This document shows, piece by piece, positions 22,924 through 31,463 of a stretch of 47,150 nucleotides of DNA; the first letter of the stretch is position 1; each line of letters begins with the position of its first letter. The translations under genes and the position numbers were made by a program. The stretch is from a virus. The notes under the pieces are model-generated. The model did not search any database and had not been told where the DNA came from. It was given only the letters and a program-made list of their open reading frames with translations. Location of the stretch: the IMG/VR virus record IMGVR_UViG_3300037246_002174, positions 1 to 47,150 of that record. The stretch is one strand, 5' to 3'.

Positions 22924-22941
22924 TGTGTTGTGAAACATAGT
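22924..22941 (+). promoter_or_regulatory. Island upstream element, copy 4, with likely promoter
   Basis: TGTGTTGTGAAACATAGT matches the 43375 copy at 15 of 18 positions. TTG at 22928-22930 and TATTTTGG at 22951-22958 are 20 bases apart and can start transcription of plus island 3. Confidence 0.45.
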
Positions 22942-23037
22942 TAAATAATGTATTTTGGTTGGTTGTTTTTGTAATTTCGTACTTTAATTTTAATGTTATG
23001 AGTTTTAGAAATATTCACAATTAATAAATAAAAAAAG

Positions 23038-23502
23038 ATGAATAAAGCATTTCAGACTATAAGTGGAAATGGTAAAGGGAATTGCATGCAAGCTGTAATT
23101 GCATCCCTTTTAGATTTAGAGATTGATAAAGTTCCTAATTTCGCAGAACATTTTAATGGTGATTGGGTTCAGGTTAGGAATGATTTTTTAGAGAAATATG
23201 GGTATAAGGAAATTATCATACTTGTAAATCCAAATATAGAAGGGTGGGAAGTATACAAGGATACGGATATATGCTTGTCTAATCTACATAAATATAAAGG
23301 TATTGAAGGCTTCTTTGATGCTTCTGTTGCATCTCCTAAATATTGGGAAAAAGACAAAACTACTCATGCTTTAGTTGTTGATAACAAATGTAATATAGTT
23401 CACGACCCTGAGAAAGATTATCAAAGTTTAGAAAAATATCCAATGGCTGATGAGATTGGATTCAATGGGATTAGACAAGTAGTAATTATTGAAGGTATTT
23501 AA
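23038..23502 (+). CDS. Papain-like fold phage protein (GNC...H...D), 154 aa
   Basis: GKGNCMQAVIASLLDLEID at the N-terminus with Cys16 on a helix, a later THALVVDN with His, and IVHDPEKDY with Asp, fit a cysteine-protease-like (C39/papain) triad. Similar proteins are common in phages, with unknown targets. It may be a protease or deamidase acting on a host protein. It leads island 3, inserted between gpN and tail genes. Confidence 0.6.
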   Translation: MNKAFQTISGNGKGNCMQAVIASLLDLEIDKVPNFAEHFNGDWVQVRNDFLEKYGYKEIIILVNPNIEGWEVYKDTDICLSNLHKYKGIEGFFDASVASPKYWEKDKTTHALVVDNKCNIVHDPEKDYQSLEKYPMADEIGFNGIRQVVIIEGI

Positions 23503-23503
23503 A

Positions 23504-23517
23504 ATTACTCTATAACG
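23504..23517 (+). repeat. Cassette-end repeat ATTACTCTATAACG
   Basis: Follows the stop of the 154-aa gene. It is repeated with one change at 23824-23837 after the stop of the next gene, suggesting modular gene cassettes. Confidence 0.45.
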
Positions 23518-23569
23518 AAAACGACTATACCCAGTTGCGTAAATACAATTAAGACTTAACAAATAGAAA

Positions 23570-23824
23570 ATGACTAAATTTGAAGAAGAATTAAGACCAA
23601 TACAATTGTGGGTAAAGAATAAATTAGAAAAACGAATACCGTATAGTGAAGTCATTACCATTAACATATGCGCTGCACTTATCAAACAGTATAATACAGA
23701 GCAATTGAGTATAGACGCTGTTATGAGTACGTTCAATTGCGAAAATTGCTACGCTCGTAATTTTGACAAAGGTGGATACCCGTGTGTTCTATGTGTGGAT
23801 TTCAATAAACACAAAGCAATTTAA
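23570..23824 (+). CDS. Small Cys-rich protein, 84 aa
   Basis: The C-terminal part has CENCYARNFDKGGYPCVLC, four cysteines in a zinc-finger-like order. Function unknown. It is the second gene of island 3 and ends in the shared 14-base repeat. Confidence 0.6.
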   Translation: MTKFEEELRPIQLWVKNKLEKRIPYSEVITINICAALIKQYNTEQLSIDAVMSTFNCENCYARNFDKGGYPCVLCVDFNKHKAI

Positions 23825-23837
23825 TTACTCAATAACG
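23824..23837 (+). repeat. Cassette-end repeat ATTACTCAATAACG
   Basis: Second copy of the 14-base repeat; a stem-loop (23840-23872) follows. Confidence 0.45.
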
Positions 23838-23839
23838 TA

Positions 23840-23872
23840 AATATTTAATGCGTTTTAATGCATTTAAATATT
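23840..23872 (+). other. Stem-loop with GTTTTAAT loop
   Basis: AATGC (23847-23851) pairs with GCATT (23860-23864), and seven more A/T pairs follow across one bulge. Loop GTTTTAAT matches GTTTGAAT of the stem-loop at 44193-44210. Confidence 0.5.
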
Positions 23873-23898
23873 GTGTTATGATTACAAATTAACCAACA

Positions 23899-24027
23899 AT
23901 GAAAAATAAAAACAAGAAGAAAATCAAACGCAAGAAAGTGATTAAAGAGATAAATGAAATATTGGCTCAAAATAACTCACTAAAACCTTTGTGGGATGAT
24001 ATCACAAGGGAACTAATAAATAAATAA
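23899..24027 (+). CDS. Basic microprotein, 42 aa
   Basis: The first 16 residues are almost all Lys/Arg/Asn, followed by a helical tail ending WDDITRELINK. Its stop abuts the ATG of the next gene. Possibly nucleic-acid binding. Confidence 0.5.
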   Translation: MKNKNKKKIKRKKVIKEINEILAQNNSLKPLWDDITRELINK

Positions 24028-24357
24028 ATGAAAAAAATAAATATAACAATATTGACTGCAATAACAGCAATTATGGTTATTATCAATATGTATTCAATCA
24101 TTAGACATTATGAGTCTAAAGCGATATATTATGAAGGTCTGAGTGACATTAAAGAGCAAATATATAGAATAGATTCAATTAGAGACTCTATGTATCGCAC
24201 TTACCATGTAACTACTGTTGAATCTTTTAACCATGGCTTTTTAATGGGTCTTGATATATATGAAAATAATGATACATTAACATTTTCGGATTTTTCAGAC
24301 GCTTCGTTTGTTTATGAAAATAAGATGGATAGTATTTTTAGTTTAATAATTAAGTAA
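24028..24357 (+). CDS. Single-TM protein, 109 aa
   Basis: An N-terminal TM helix (INITILTAITAIMVIINMYSI) is followed by a polar domain that should lie outside the cytoplasm. It could act in superinfection exclusion; no family is recognised. Confidence 0.55.
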   Translation: MKKINITILTAITAIMVIINMYSIIRHYESKAIYYEGLSDIKEQIYRIDSIRDSMYRTYHVTTVESFNHGFLMGLDIYENNDTLTFSDFSDASFVYENKMDSIFSLIIK

Positions 24358-24372
24358 AAAATAAATAAGATT

Positions 24373-24732
24373 ATGCTAAGATATTTTAATGAAGAGATTC
24401 GAGATTTATTTATAAAAAGAGGTGAGTCTTTGATTAAGAAAGATAAAGCAAAGCAAATAGAAAAGAAAATCAAGGTAACTACAATAAAACTAGGCAAGGA
24501 AACACGTCATTTTAATAATAATCAGACTGTTTTTGTTATTCAAATGACAGGTGATCAAACTGCCCTATGTCGTGGCAAATACAGAGGCAAATATAAATGG
24601 TGTAACGCATGGGTGAAGTGGGATAATAATCCTAATTTACATAAAATAAAAGAAATTGAAATTGCAGAAAGTGATTATAATAATATATTTAACGAGCCAA
24701 AAATAAATAAACGATATGAAAAAAGGATTTAA
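24373..24732 (+). CDS. Unknown basic protein, 119 aa
   Basis: Lys-rich helix at the N-terminus, then a beta domain (QTVFVIQMTGDQTALCRGKY). No motif recognised. It overlaps the next start by 17 bases. Confidence 0.55.
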   Translation: MLRYFNEEIRDLFIKRGESLIKKDKAKQIEKKIKVTTIKLGKETRHFNNNQTVFVIQMTGDQTALCRGKYRGKYKWCNAWVKWDNNPNLHKIKEIEIAESDYNNIFNEPKINKRYEKRI

Positions 24733-25006
24733 TGAAATACTAGTCATAGCTAAACACGAACCAAACGGTGCTGCTTTAATGGCTTTGGATCAAAAAATAA
24801 TAAGTACAGCTCAATTTAAAGAAGATGTAATTATTGATTTGTGGAATAAGATGAAACAAGGCGTTATGGATCAAATATATGTAAAGAAAACAGAAACAAA
24901 TGGAAGGATTGTGTATTCTGCTCAATTGAGAGCTTTAGTTCCAAATCAGGACAATAACGACAAAGAAATATGTATTACGCATCCACTTTTTAGAGTTAAT
25001 TTATAA
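24716..25006 (+). CDS. Unknown protein, 96 aa
   Basis: Mixed alpha/beta protein, no family. It overlaps the preceding gene by 17 bases and is the penultimate gene of island 3. Confidence 0.55.
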   Translation: MKKGFNEILVIAKHEPNGAALMALDQKIISTAQFKEDVIIDLWNKMKQGVMDQIYVKKTETNGRIVYSAQLRALVPNQDNNDKEICITHPLFRVNL

Positions 25007-25018
25007 AAACAAAACATC

Positions 25019-25228
25019 ATGATAGCAGTATTTACAAAAACGCAACAACATTTCGATGAATTGAAGTTTTTACCTAAACGAAATTTTATTCGAATATCAA
25101 ATATAAATAAATTACAATTTAAACAATTTTCGGGAATAATACTTGTGAAAGGGTTCTATGAAGATGAATTAGTAAATGAAGCTTATGAGCTTCTTAGGAA
25201 TAAACAGCCTGAATTATTCGACCATTAA
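25019..25228 (+). CDS. Unknown protein, 69 aa, last gene of island 3
   Basis: Compact alpha/beta protein ending ELLRNKQPELFDH. It ends 5 bases before the convergent tail gene with no terminator, so readthrough antisense to the tail genes is possible. Confidence 0.55.
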   Translation: MIAVFTKTQQHFDELKFLPKRNFIRISNINKLQFKQFSGIILVKGFYEDELVNEAYELLRNKQPELFDH

Positions 25229-25233
25229 TTAAT

Positions 25234-25968
25234 TTACTTCAAAGCCCGATTAATCCTTTTAACTGCCCGTTTCTTAAAGAATTCGGGCATTTTTTTAACT
25301 GCAATATCTCCCGCTGGTTTGATAAATGGTGCTTTGTCCAGTTTGAAAGATTTTTCTTTGCTTACAGAATATAATCTATCAAATTTAATAAATAAGCCTC
25401 CTGCTTTATGGTTTGTCTTTAATTTTCGCACCTGCCCAATAACATCGTTATATTGAATATAAGAATTAACACCACCCTTAAAAGCTGCTTTTATGAATTT
25501 TTGGTTTGTAAAAGGATTTTTTCCACCTGTTATTTTTCTAGGGTTTTTTATTTTAGTAATTCGCTTTGCTTTTGAAACTTGTTTAAATTTAGAGCTGCCA
25601 ATTCTAACAGGTGCTTTGTTGGCTTTTATAAATGGTATATGTCTGGTTTTATGCGTTTGCGTTCCTGTTTCTTGAGCTTCCAAAGCGTTACCAGCATTAC
25701 TTTTACCTTGAATAATTCCCACCTCTGAACTCATTTGATTAATGTTAAAAGTATTGTTTGTTTTATTTACAACAGTATGACTTCTAACAAAATTCTTTTT
25801 TCTTATTGTGAATTGACCTCTAAACGTTAAGGGAATTATTGTTTTTTCATAAAAAGCGGCATCGTTTAGAGTTTCTCGCACGGCAACTGGAAAAGCCGAT
25901 TTGTGAAGTTTTTTCAACTTGTCGCCTAATCCTTTTATATTGTGCGCGTCTATTTTAAAATCTGCCAT
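25234..25968 (-). CDS. Lys-rich minor tail/structural protein (gpZ-like guess), 244 aa
   Basis: The N-terminus (KLKKLHKSAFPVAVRETLND, then FYEKTIIPLTF) resembles minor tail Z-type proteins, in which helical N-terminal segments precede a basic body. Lysines are very frequent. It comes after the fibre and metallopeptidase-like genes. A terminator-like hairpin (25985-26007) lies just before its start. Confidence 0.45.
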   Translation of the reverse strand: MADFKIDAHNIKGLGDKLKKLHKSAFPVAVRETLNDAAFYEKTIIPLTFRGQFTIRKKNFVRSHTVVNKTNNTFNINQMSSEVGIIQGKSNAGNALEAQETGTQTHKTRHIPFIKANKAPVRIGSSKFKQVSKAKRITKIKNPRKITGGKNPFTNQKFIKAAFKGGVNSYIQYNDVIGQVRKLKTNHKAGGLFIKFDRLYSVSKEKSFKLDKAPFIKPAGDIAVKKMPEFFKKRAVKRINRALK

Positions 25969-25984
25969 ACTTTAAAAGTAAAAA

Positions 25985-26007
25985 GCGGGCTTATTTCTAA
26001 GCACCGC
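25985..26007 (-). terminator. Terminator-like hairpin
   Basis: On the minus strand GCGGTGCTTA pairs with TAAGCCCGC and TTTTTACTTTT follows. It would end the transcript of the gene at 26025, or partly limit the gene at 25968, for which no other promoter is seen. Confidence 0.55.
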
Positions 26008-26024
26008 CTAAAAACAACATATGA

Positions 26025-26408
26025 TTATTTGAAGATATATTTTATCCAAGAAAAAGGAATTCTTTTTTTTAGATAGTCTTTTTTTTTATTTCTGTAACAT
26101 TCTCTTTCAAAAGATAAAGTACTGTATGCTTTTTTTCTATTAAATGTAAACAATATTCTAATTAAAAATTCAATTATATACAACAGATAAAAAGAAAAAT
26201 GACTTAAAAGCATCCACCAACTATTCTCAAAAATGAAATATAAAGGAATTAATCCAATTACAAATAATTCTAAATATTGTCTAAAATGTATTTTTTCATG
26301 TAATTTAGTGCGCTCTATCAACTCACCTCTGTAAAATACAAAAGGTACTAATGTTATTGCTATTATTACACTATTTTTAAGTATGTTATCTACTCTAATG
26401 AAAATCAT
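26025..26408 (-). CDS. Membrane protein with HExxH motif, 127 aa
   Basis: LHEKIHFRQ (residues 36-44) contains HEKIH, the HExxH zinc-protease signature. A later SFERECYRN could supply a third ligand Glu. Hydrophobic segments lie at about 10-26, 47-60 and 66-90. It may be a small membrane metallopeptidase helping cell-envelope passage or lysis. It starts inside the stop of the fibre-like gene (ATGA overlap). Confidence 0.5.
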   Translation of the reverse strand: MIFIRVDNILKNSVIIAITLVPFVFYRGELIERTKLHEKIHFRQYLELFVIGLIPLYFIFENSWWMLLSHFSFYLLYIIEFLIRILFTFNRKKAYSTLSFERECYRNKKKDYLKKRIPFSWIKYIFK

Positions 26409-26956
26409 AACACATAATTCATTGTTACAAATCCTCTATTGTATGAAATCTCATCATAAAATGCATTATCATATGTTCCACCGGCTAATCGGCTTATTTT
26501 TATATTGGATTCATCCCAATAGGCAGCCCCAGATAATGCAACCGTACCTGGTATTGTTGGACTTTCACTTATTTTTAAATCTTGACCAATTGTAAAAGCA
26601 GGAAAATCAGAATCAGGAAAAATAACAACATCAACACTTCTAATTTTTTTATAGTCAATTATTCCATGTGGGATATTTATTTGTGCTGTGGCATCCATAT
26701 TCCAATCGCCAATAGTAAACACCTTTTTCAATGTACCTAAAGCTTTTATGGTATCATAACCATTCGCTTCATTATCTGAAACTCCACTTATTGAGATTCC
26801 AGATTCTGCAACTAATTTTTGAAAAAATTGGACTATATCCTGATTAATTCCCTCACCATTCAGAGTACCCAAAGTACTCTCTAAATCATCTACTAAATTA
26901 CCATTTATGAAGTCAGGATCATTTCCTATTCTGGTTTGTTGGCTTAAATTCTTCAT
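26405..26956 (-). CDS. Tail-fibre-associated protein, 183 aa
   Basis: A beta-rich protein that follows the NHL-gp48-LamG gene, with segments such as WNMDATAQINIPHGIIDYKK typical of phage fibre or distal tail proteins. Probably attaches to, or assists, the fibre. Family not recognised. Confidence 0.5.
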   Translation of the reverse strand: MKNLSQQTRIGNDPDFINGNLVDDLESTLGTLNGEGINQDIVQFFQKLVAESGISISGVSDNEANGYDTIKALGTLKKVFTIGDWNMDATAQINIPHGIIDYKKIRSVDVVIFPDSDFPAFTIGQDLKISESPTIPGTVALSGAAYWDESNIKISRLAGGTYDNAFYDEISYNRGFVTMNYVL

Positions 26957-26962
26957 GTTGTT

Positions 26963-29536
26963 TTATATTAATAAAAATTTTAAGTTTTCTATTTTAGTTT
27001 CTGTGAAGTCTGCTGAAAGGTATGGAACAGTCCCACCTTGTAATAAGGCTAATATATAAGCAAAATCAATTTCTTTTGCTACGCCGCCTGCCGTATAATA
27101 TACTAAAAATGTATCTAATGCTTTTAAAATTACTTCATCTGGTTGTGTGAATACTATGTTGTTATTTAAAAATTGATATCCATTTTCTTGAGCTATTATC
27201 CCCTGCGATGAAAAATCTGGTATTGTTGGATTTAATGCAGTTCCATCAAATTTTAAAGAAACGTATTTACGAATCAATCCAGTTAAATCATCTGTGTATA
27301 ATTCAAACCCATATTTTAAATAAGTAAGAGTTTTATTCGGAATAAACACCCTAATACCCGTATGCTGCAATGTAGGTGCGCCTGTGATTTCATCATAAAA
27401 AGCGCCCTCTAATTCAGCTAGTGGGTAATATTCACTTACTGTATTATTATCAATACAAATTTGTCTAATTTCATTTTCAGAAGTGACACTAAGCATTTCG
27501 GCTGGAGTCAGTTCTGTTTTTAAAAATGCTAAACAATTTAGGTTTATTAAATCTCTATTTAAATAAGCTGAAATTGAAACGGGTGTATCATTATGTGTAT
27601 GAATTGGTTGACCATCAACATAAAACTTAAAATCATCGGTAGTATCTGAATAAGTCAATCCAAAAATATGAATACCCGCTGTAATTTCTGTAATTGAAGT
27701 ATTTAGAACTTCTATATTATTCAAGAATAAAATAAGTTTATCTCTATCCTCAATCTCCCATCTAAATCTAAGAGATGACCCTGACTGTCCCCTTAAAAGA
27801 ATTGATTTTCCTACGTCCAAAATATCAGTTTCAAAAATAAGAGTGAAATTATTTACAAAACTAATAAAAGGTGAAAATAATAAATTTTGTGATCCTGTTA
27901 TAGTTATGCCGTTTATTCCTGTTAAATTTACATCAAAGCCACTTGTGCTATCAATACCTATATTTGTATCAAAATCAATTCCACCAATTTCATCAAATAA
28001 ACATTGAATATTTGGTGCTTCGATTGTATAATCAATATTTAAAAATCCAATTGTATGAGCTGGTTTTAATTTTAATATTAACTCTCTGAATTCTTTTTTT
28101 CGCAACGGGTCCACTTGCGCTCGTTCACCAAAATTTTCACCACCTATAAAAAAAGAATAAAGCAATCCATTTTGACCTAATATATAATTTCTATCTTTAT
28201 CTTCATCAATATAATTCGCAATTAAAGTATAATTACTTAATCCAGTATTTCCATAATTAGCACCTCCATAATTAGCACCTCCATAATTTGACGGCACAGG
28301 ATTAATTGGTGGTGTTCCTAAATTTTCATGCACATAAACATCAAATCCAGCTTTCCGCAATTCACCTTCAATATAAACAGCAGATTGACGACCTTTCACT
28401 CCGCCAGGGTATTTCATTTTTCTTGAAATAATAACTTTTCTTTCATCAATAGTTAAAGAACCTCCATTTTGCAAGCCTAAAGTACGCTCCCAGTTGGTTG
28501 CGTCCGTTGTAGTGAAATTATCATTATCTGGTAAAATTGAATTTAAAATACTTCTGATAGCTGTATTTGCTCTACTTTCAGAATAAGCTAATCCTAAATG
28601 AAAATTATTAAATACGCCCTCAAAAGGCATCCACCACGATCTACCGGTAGGATATAGTTGTTTTGATAATTGTAAAAAGTCGTCTGAATATTCGGGAATA
28701 TCTTCCTCTATTAATAAATTAAATATTTGTATTTGAAAATTAGCTGAATCAACAACATAATATTTATCTGTATTTGCGTCAAAACTCGTAAAAGTAGGAA
28801 AGAAAAAATCTTCTTTTTTACTATCAATAAATACACCAAAATAATCAATATAAATTATTTTATTTGCTTGTGCATCGCAAATAGATAAAACATTATTATT
28901 ATCTGAAATAGTCAAAGGGCGTTCAAAGTCAACACCAAAGGAGTTGTATAAAAAATTTCCTGTTATATCAAAAAACTTAATTTCTTTATTACCAGTATCT
29001 GCAACTACGATTAAATTATCTTCATTAATATCTTCAATTATTGTAATTCCTTCAGGAAAAAATACTCCGTCAAATTCAAAACTTAAAGTTCCATTTGTTT
29101 CGTGTGCTTTTATTCTACTATTTTGCTTATCAGTTATAAATAAAAGATTATTAAAATAGAAAATTCCTGTCGGATAATCAAATTCTAAATCACCAGATCC
29201 ACGCGTGCCAAATTCCGATACAAAAACACCCGTAAAAGTATGTTTTTTAATTCTATGATTTGCCGCATCAGTTATATACAAATGCGTGCCGTCCGTTGTG
29301 ATTTGCTCAGGAAAAGAAAAATTATCATTTCCAGTCCCATTACTTCCAAACTGACCAACATAAGAACCATCCAAATCAAAATATTGTATTCTGTTATTTT
29401 GCTTATCAACAACATATAAATTATCATTCGCAATAACAGATCCAGAAGCAAAAGAGAATTGTGAATTTCCAGTGCCTTTCGTTCCGAATTTTGAAACAAA
29501 ATCTAATTCTATATTTACAGATAAATTTTCAATCAT
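26963..29536 (-). CDS. NHL propeller - Mu gp48-like (DUF2313/YmfQ) - LamG-like fusion, 857 aa
   Basis: Residues 1-280 are NHL-type repeats (FGTKGTGNSQFSFASG, FGSNGTGNDNFSFPE, FGTRGSGDLEFDYP; each with YVVD/YITD/FITD and NRI). Residues 284-500 match the gp48/YmfQ baseplate family, with PTGRSWW and WERTLGL at 349-355. Residues about 555-680 look like a LamG/concanavalin fold (LIFETDI...KFYVDGQPIHTH). It should sit at the baseplate edge and bind a host surface. Known gp48 proteins are short, so the fusion is unusual. Confidence 0.7.
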   Translation of the reverse strand: MIENLSVNIELDFVSKFGTKGTGNSQFSFASGSVIANDNLYVVDKQNNRIQYFDLDGSYVGQFGSNGTGNDNFSFPEQITTDGTHLYITDAANHRIKKHTFTGVFVSEFGTRGSGDLEFDYPTGIFYFNNLLFITDKQNSRIKAHETNGTLSFEFDGVFFPEGITIIEDINEDNLIVVADTGNKEIKFFDITGNFLYNSFGVDFERPLTISDNNNVLSICDAQANKIIYIDYFGVFIDSKKEDFFFPTFTSFDANTDKYYVVDSANFQIQIFNLLIEEDIPEYSDDFLQLSKQLYPTGRSWWMPFEGVFNNFHLGLAYSESRANTAIRSILNSILPDNDNFTTTDATNWERTLGLQNGGSLTIDERKVIISRKMKYPGGVKGRQSAVYIEGELRKAGFDVYVHENLGTPPINPVPSNYGGANYGGANYGNTGLSNYTLIANYIDEDKDRNYILGQNGLLYSFFIGGENFGERAQVDPLRKKEFRELILKLKPAHTIGFLNIDYTIEAPNIQCLFDEIGGIDFDTNIGIDSTSGFDVNLTGINGITITGSQNLLFSPFISFVNNFTLIFETDILDVGKSILLRGQSGSSLRFRWEIEDRDKLILFLNNIEVLNTSITEITAGIHIFGLTYSDTTDDFKFYVDGQPIHTHNDTPVSISAYLNRDLINLNCLAFLKTELTPAEMLSVTSENEIRQICIDNNTVSEYYPLAELEGAFYDEITGAPTLQHTGIRVFIPNKTLTYLKYGFELYTDDLTGLIRKYVSLKFDGTALNPTIPDFSSQGIIAQENGYQFLNNNIVFTQPDEVILKALDTFLVYYTAGGVAKEIDFAYILALLQGGTVPYLSADFTETKIENLKFLLI

Positions 29537-29820
29537 AATATTATCCAGTCGTTTGCTGTTAAGTCAGTTTCTGTTAGTTGATAATTCACAATAACCTCTT
29601 TATTGTTTATTACTGCATCTAAGCGCGCATTTATTAATACATTAGTAGGCCTTTCTTTATTGCCTAAAAAAATGGCTTTTTTTAATAAAGAATTAGTTAA
29701 ACTTTCAGGCATTAATAATGTTGGCTTAATCCAAATAAATTTAATATTTACAGGCGCTAAACCTTCGCGCGTTACAACTTCACCTTTATTTAAATATGGT
29801 TTTATTTCAGAATATTTCAT
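29533..29820 (-). CDS. Tad2-like (DUF2829) putative Thoeris anti-defence protein, 95 aa
   Basis: The N-terminus (MKYSEIKPYLNKGEVVTREG) and C-terminus (YQLTETDLTANDWIIL) fit the DUF2829/Tad2 family pattern: GkxVtREGW near the start and sqtDllAxDW at the end. The Trp of the first motif is Leu here. Tad2 proteins sequester the cyclic ADP-ribose-type signal of Thoeris. The gene is embedded between baseplate genes and overlaps the next start by 4 bases. Confidence 0.6.
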   Translation of the reverse strand: MKYSEIKPYLNKGEVVTREGLAPVNIKFIWIKPTLLMPESLTNSLLKKAIFLGNKERPTNVLINARLDAVINNKEVIVNYQLTETDLTANDWIIL

Positions 29821-29823
29821 TGT

Positions 29824-31002
29824 TTACGGATTCGTTAAATTTCTTAATTTTGGAATATTGCCTAAATCGAATTGGTAAACCGTCAATTCATCGTCATTAA
29901 CAAACATCTTAACCTCACCAAACGAAGCACCAGCCGCTTGTGTTATGCCAATTATTACATTTATAATTGCAGACGAATATAATTTATCTGAATTACTATC
30001 GTTGATATCATCAGCACCGTCAATAAATGGCCTTATCGTAAATAAAAAAGCAATAATAGCACTTTCTAAACTACTCAATAAAGTAGGATCCGATAAATCA
30101 AATATTTGAACATCTACATTATTTAATATAATTGGTAAGATATTCCTTCTTGCAGTTGCTGGTCTACGCCCTCTATCTTCATTTGGTTTTGTTGTATCTG
30201 GATCTTTTTCAACAACAATTTCAACTTCATCAAGCATGCTTTGTGGTGGAATTCCAAACCCACTTACCGAACTTTCGGGATTTGCTTCTACGTACAAATC
30301 AATCAAGCCAGTATCACCATCTTTTACATAAGGATACGACCTACGAACGCCAGCGGCATCTGTTGACCATAGTTGGTAGTCAACTTTAGCTCCGCCCTGT
30401 GGCTCTTCCCTTGCGGCTGCCTCTGCTTTTAGTTTATATTCAGGTATACTTTCGGCATTAACCGCTCTTTCTTCTACGCTTGTTACTATTGCGAAATCGC
30501 TTGTATTTAAAAGCGGGGCAGTGGCTTGTAACTCATCATTAATTTCAAGCCTTGCTTCTGTACCTAAATCCAAAGCTCTAATTAAAATTGTTCCTGTTTC
30601 TTGTGTAAATGTAAATTCATTGTCTAAAATAAATAATTTATTTGGGCTTGTAGATTTATCGTTTAGCGATTTGTAGGTTGTATTTTCAGGAATTACAGCG
30701 CCAATATTTCCAGTTACAGATACATTATATTCTCCTGCTGTTGCAGGAAATGGTGGACGTCCTAAATAAAAAAAACCTAATCTTTCAGTCGAGCCACCCA
30801 AACTTTCAGGACTTGATGTATCAATAAAAATATTATCATAAACAAAAGAGAGTGAAGTATATAATATCTTTAATTTTGCTGCCTGAGTTAGCGCAAAAGC
30901 ATTTAACCAAACTTTACCGATAATAAATTTCAAACCTAATTTATTGCGTAAATCAGTTAAAATACTACTTAATAATTCTGCAAAAGTTGGTATATCATTC
31001 AT
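29824..31002 (-). CDS. Baseplate protein J-like (Mu gp47), 392 aa
   Basis: The protein fits gpJ/Mu gp47. It has an N-terminal TFAELLSSILTDLRNKLG, a central GTEARLEINDELQATAPLL, EEPQGGAKVDYQLWSTDAAG, and a C-terminal gp47-like part. A longer frame starts upstream at 31038, but the ATG at 31002 overlaps the previous stop by one base and is preferred. It builds the baseplate wedge. Confidence 0.85.
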   Translation of the reverse strand: MNDIPTFAELLSSILTDLRNKLGLKFIIGKVWLNAFALTQAAKLKILYTSLSFVYDNIFIDTSSPESLGGSTERLGFFYLGRPPFPATAGEYNVSVTGNIGAVIPENTTYKSLNDKSTSPNKLFILDNEFTFTQETGTILIRALDLGTEARLEINDELQATAPLLNTSDFAIVTSVEERAVNAESIPEYKLKAEAAAREEPQGGAKVDYQLWSTDAAGVRRSYPYVKDGDTGLIDLYVEANPESSVSGFGIPPQSMLDEVEIVVEKDPDTTKPNEDRGRRPATARRNILPIILNNVDVQIFDLSDPTLLSSLESAIIAFLFTIRPFIDGADDINDSNSDKLYSSAIINVIIGITQAAGASFGEVKMFVNDDELTVYQFDLGNIPKLRNLTNP

Positions 31003-31463
31003 TATTGTTGATTTAATTCTTTTCTTGTTCCATCCCAAATAAATTTCACTTTTACACTTTGTGAATTTGGCTCTTGTAATTCTACAATTAATTGAAATTT
31101 ATTAAATCCAATTAAACTTCCTGCTATTGCAATATTAGCAATTTCACTTAAATACTGCAAATCTTTTTTTGCCGCTGATTCAAGTTTTGAAATTCCTGAG
31201 CTATTTAACGCTACTTGATTTAATGCCTTTTCAAATTCTGAATTAAATTGATTTTCTGGAGTTAAATATTCGTTGCCCCAAAAATCACTTCTTTCATCAA
31301 GTTCATTAAGATTTTCAGTTGTTGACTCTTCTACGTTCCCACCAAACAAAGCCAAATAAACCTGATTGTGCAAGCCTTGAGAAACTTTTAAATCATCGTT
31401 CACCAATTCAAGCTCACCTCCATTAAAAGATTCAAATATGAATATGTCTGAAATTTCTTCCAT
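31002..31463 (-). CDS. Baseplate protein, Mu gp46 / GP46 family, 153 aa
   Basis: LVNDDLKVSQGLHNQVYLAL and SDFWGNEYL match the GP46 family signatures (DxxTxxGLxTAVxxSLF and WWGD-like). It lies between tape measure and gp47-like genes with one-base TAATG overlaps on both sides. Part of the baseplate wedge. Confidence 0.75.
   Translation of the reverse strand: MEEISDIFIFESFNGGELELVNDDLKVSQGLHNQVYLALFGGNVEESTTENLNELDERSDFWGNEYLTPENQFNSEFEKALNQVALNSSGISKLESAAKKDLQYLSEIANIAIAGSLIGFNKFQLIVELQEPNSQSVKVKFIWDGTRKELNQQ

Noticed and set aside
22897-22938. Longer N-terminus of the gpN-like protein
   Set aside because: A -7 box lies in this stretch, and the extra 14 residues do not resemble the family.
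28944-29159. 71-aa plus-strand frame in the NHL region
   Set aside because: Shadow of the propeller-coding gene on the other strand, with no supporting signals.
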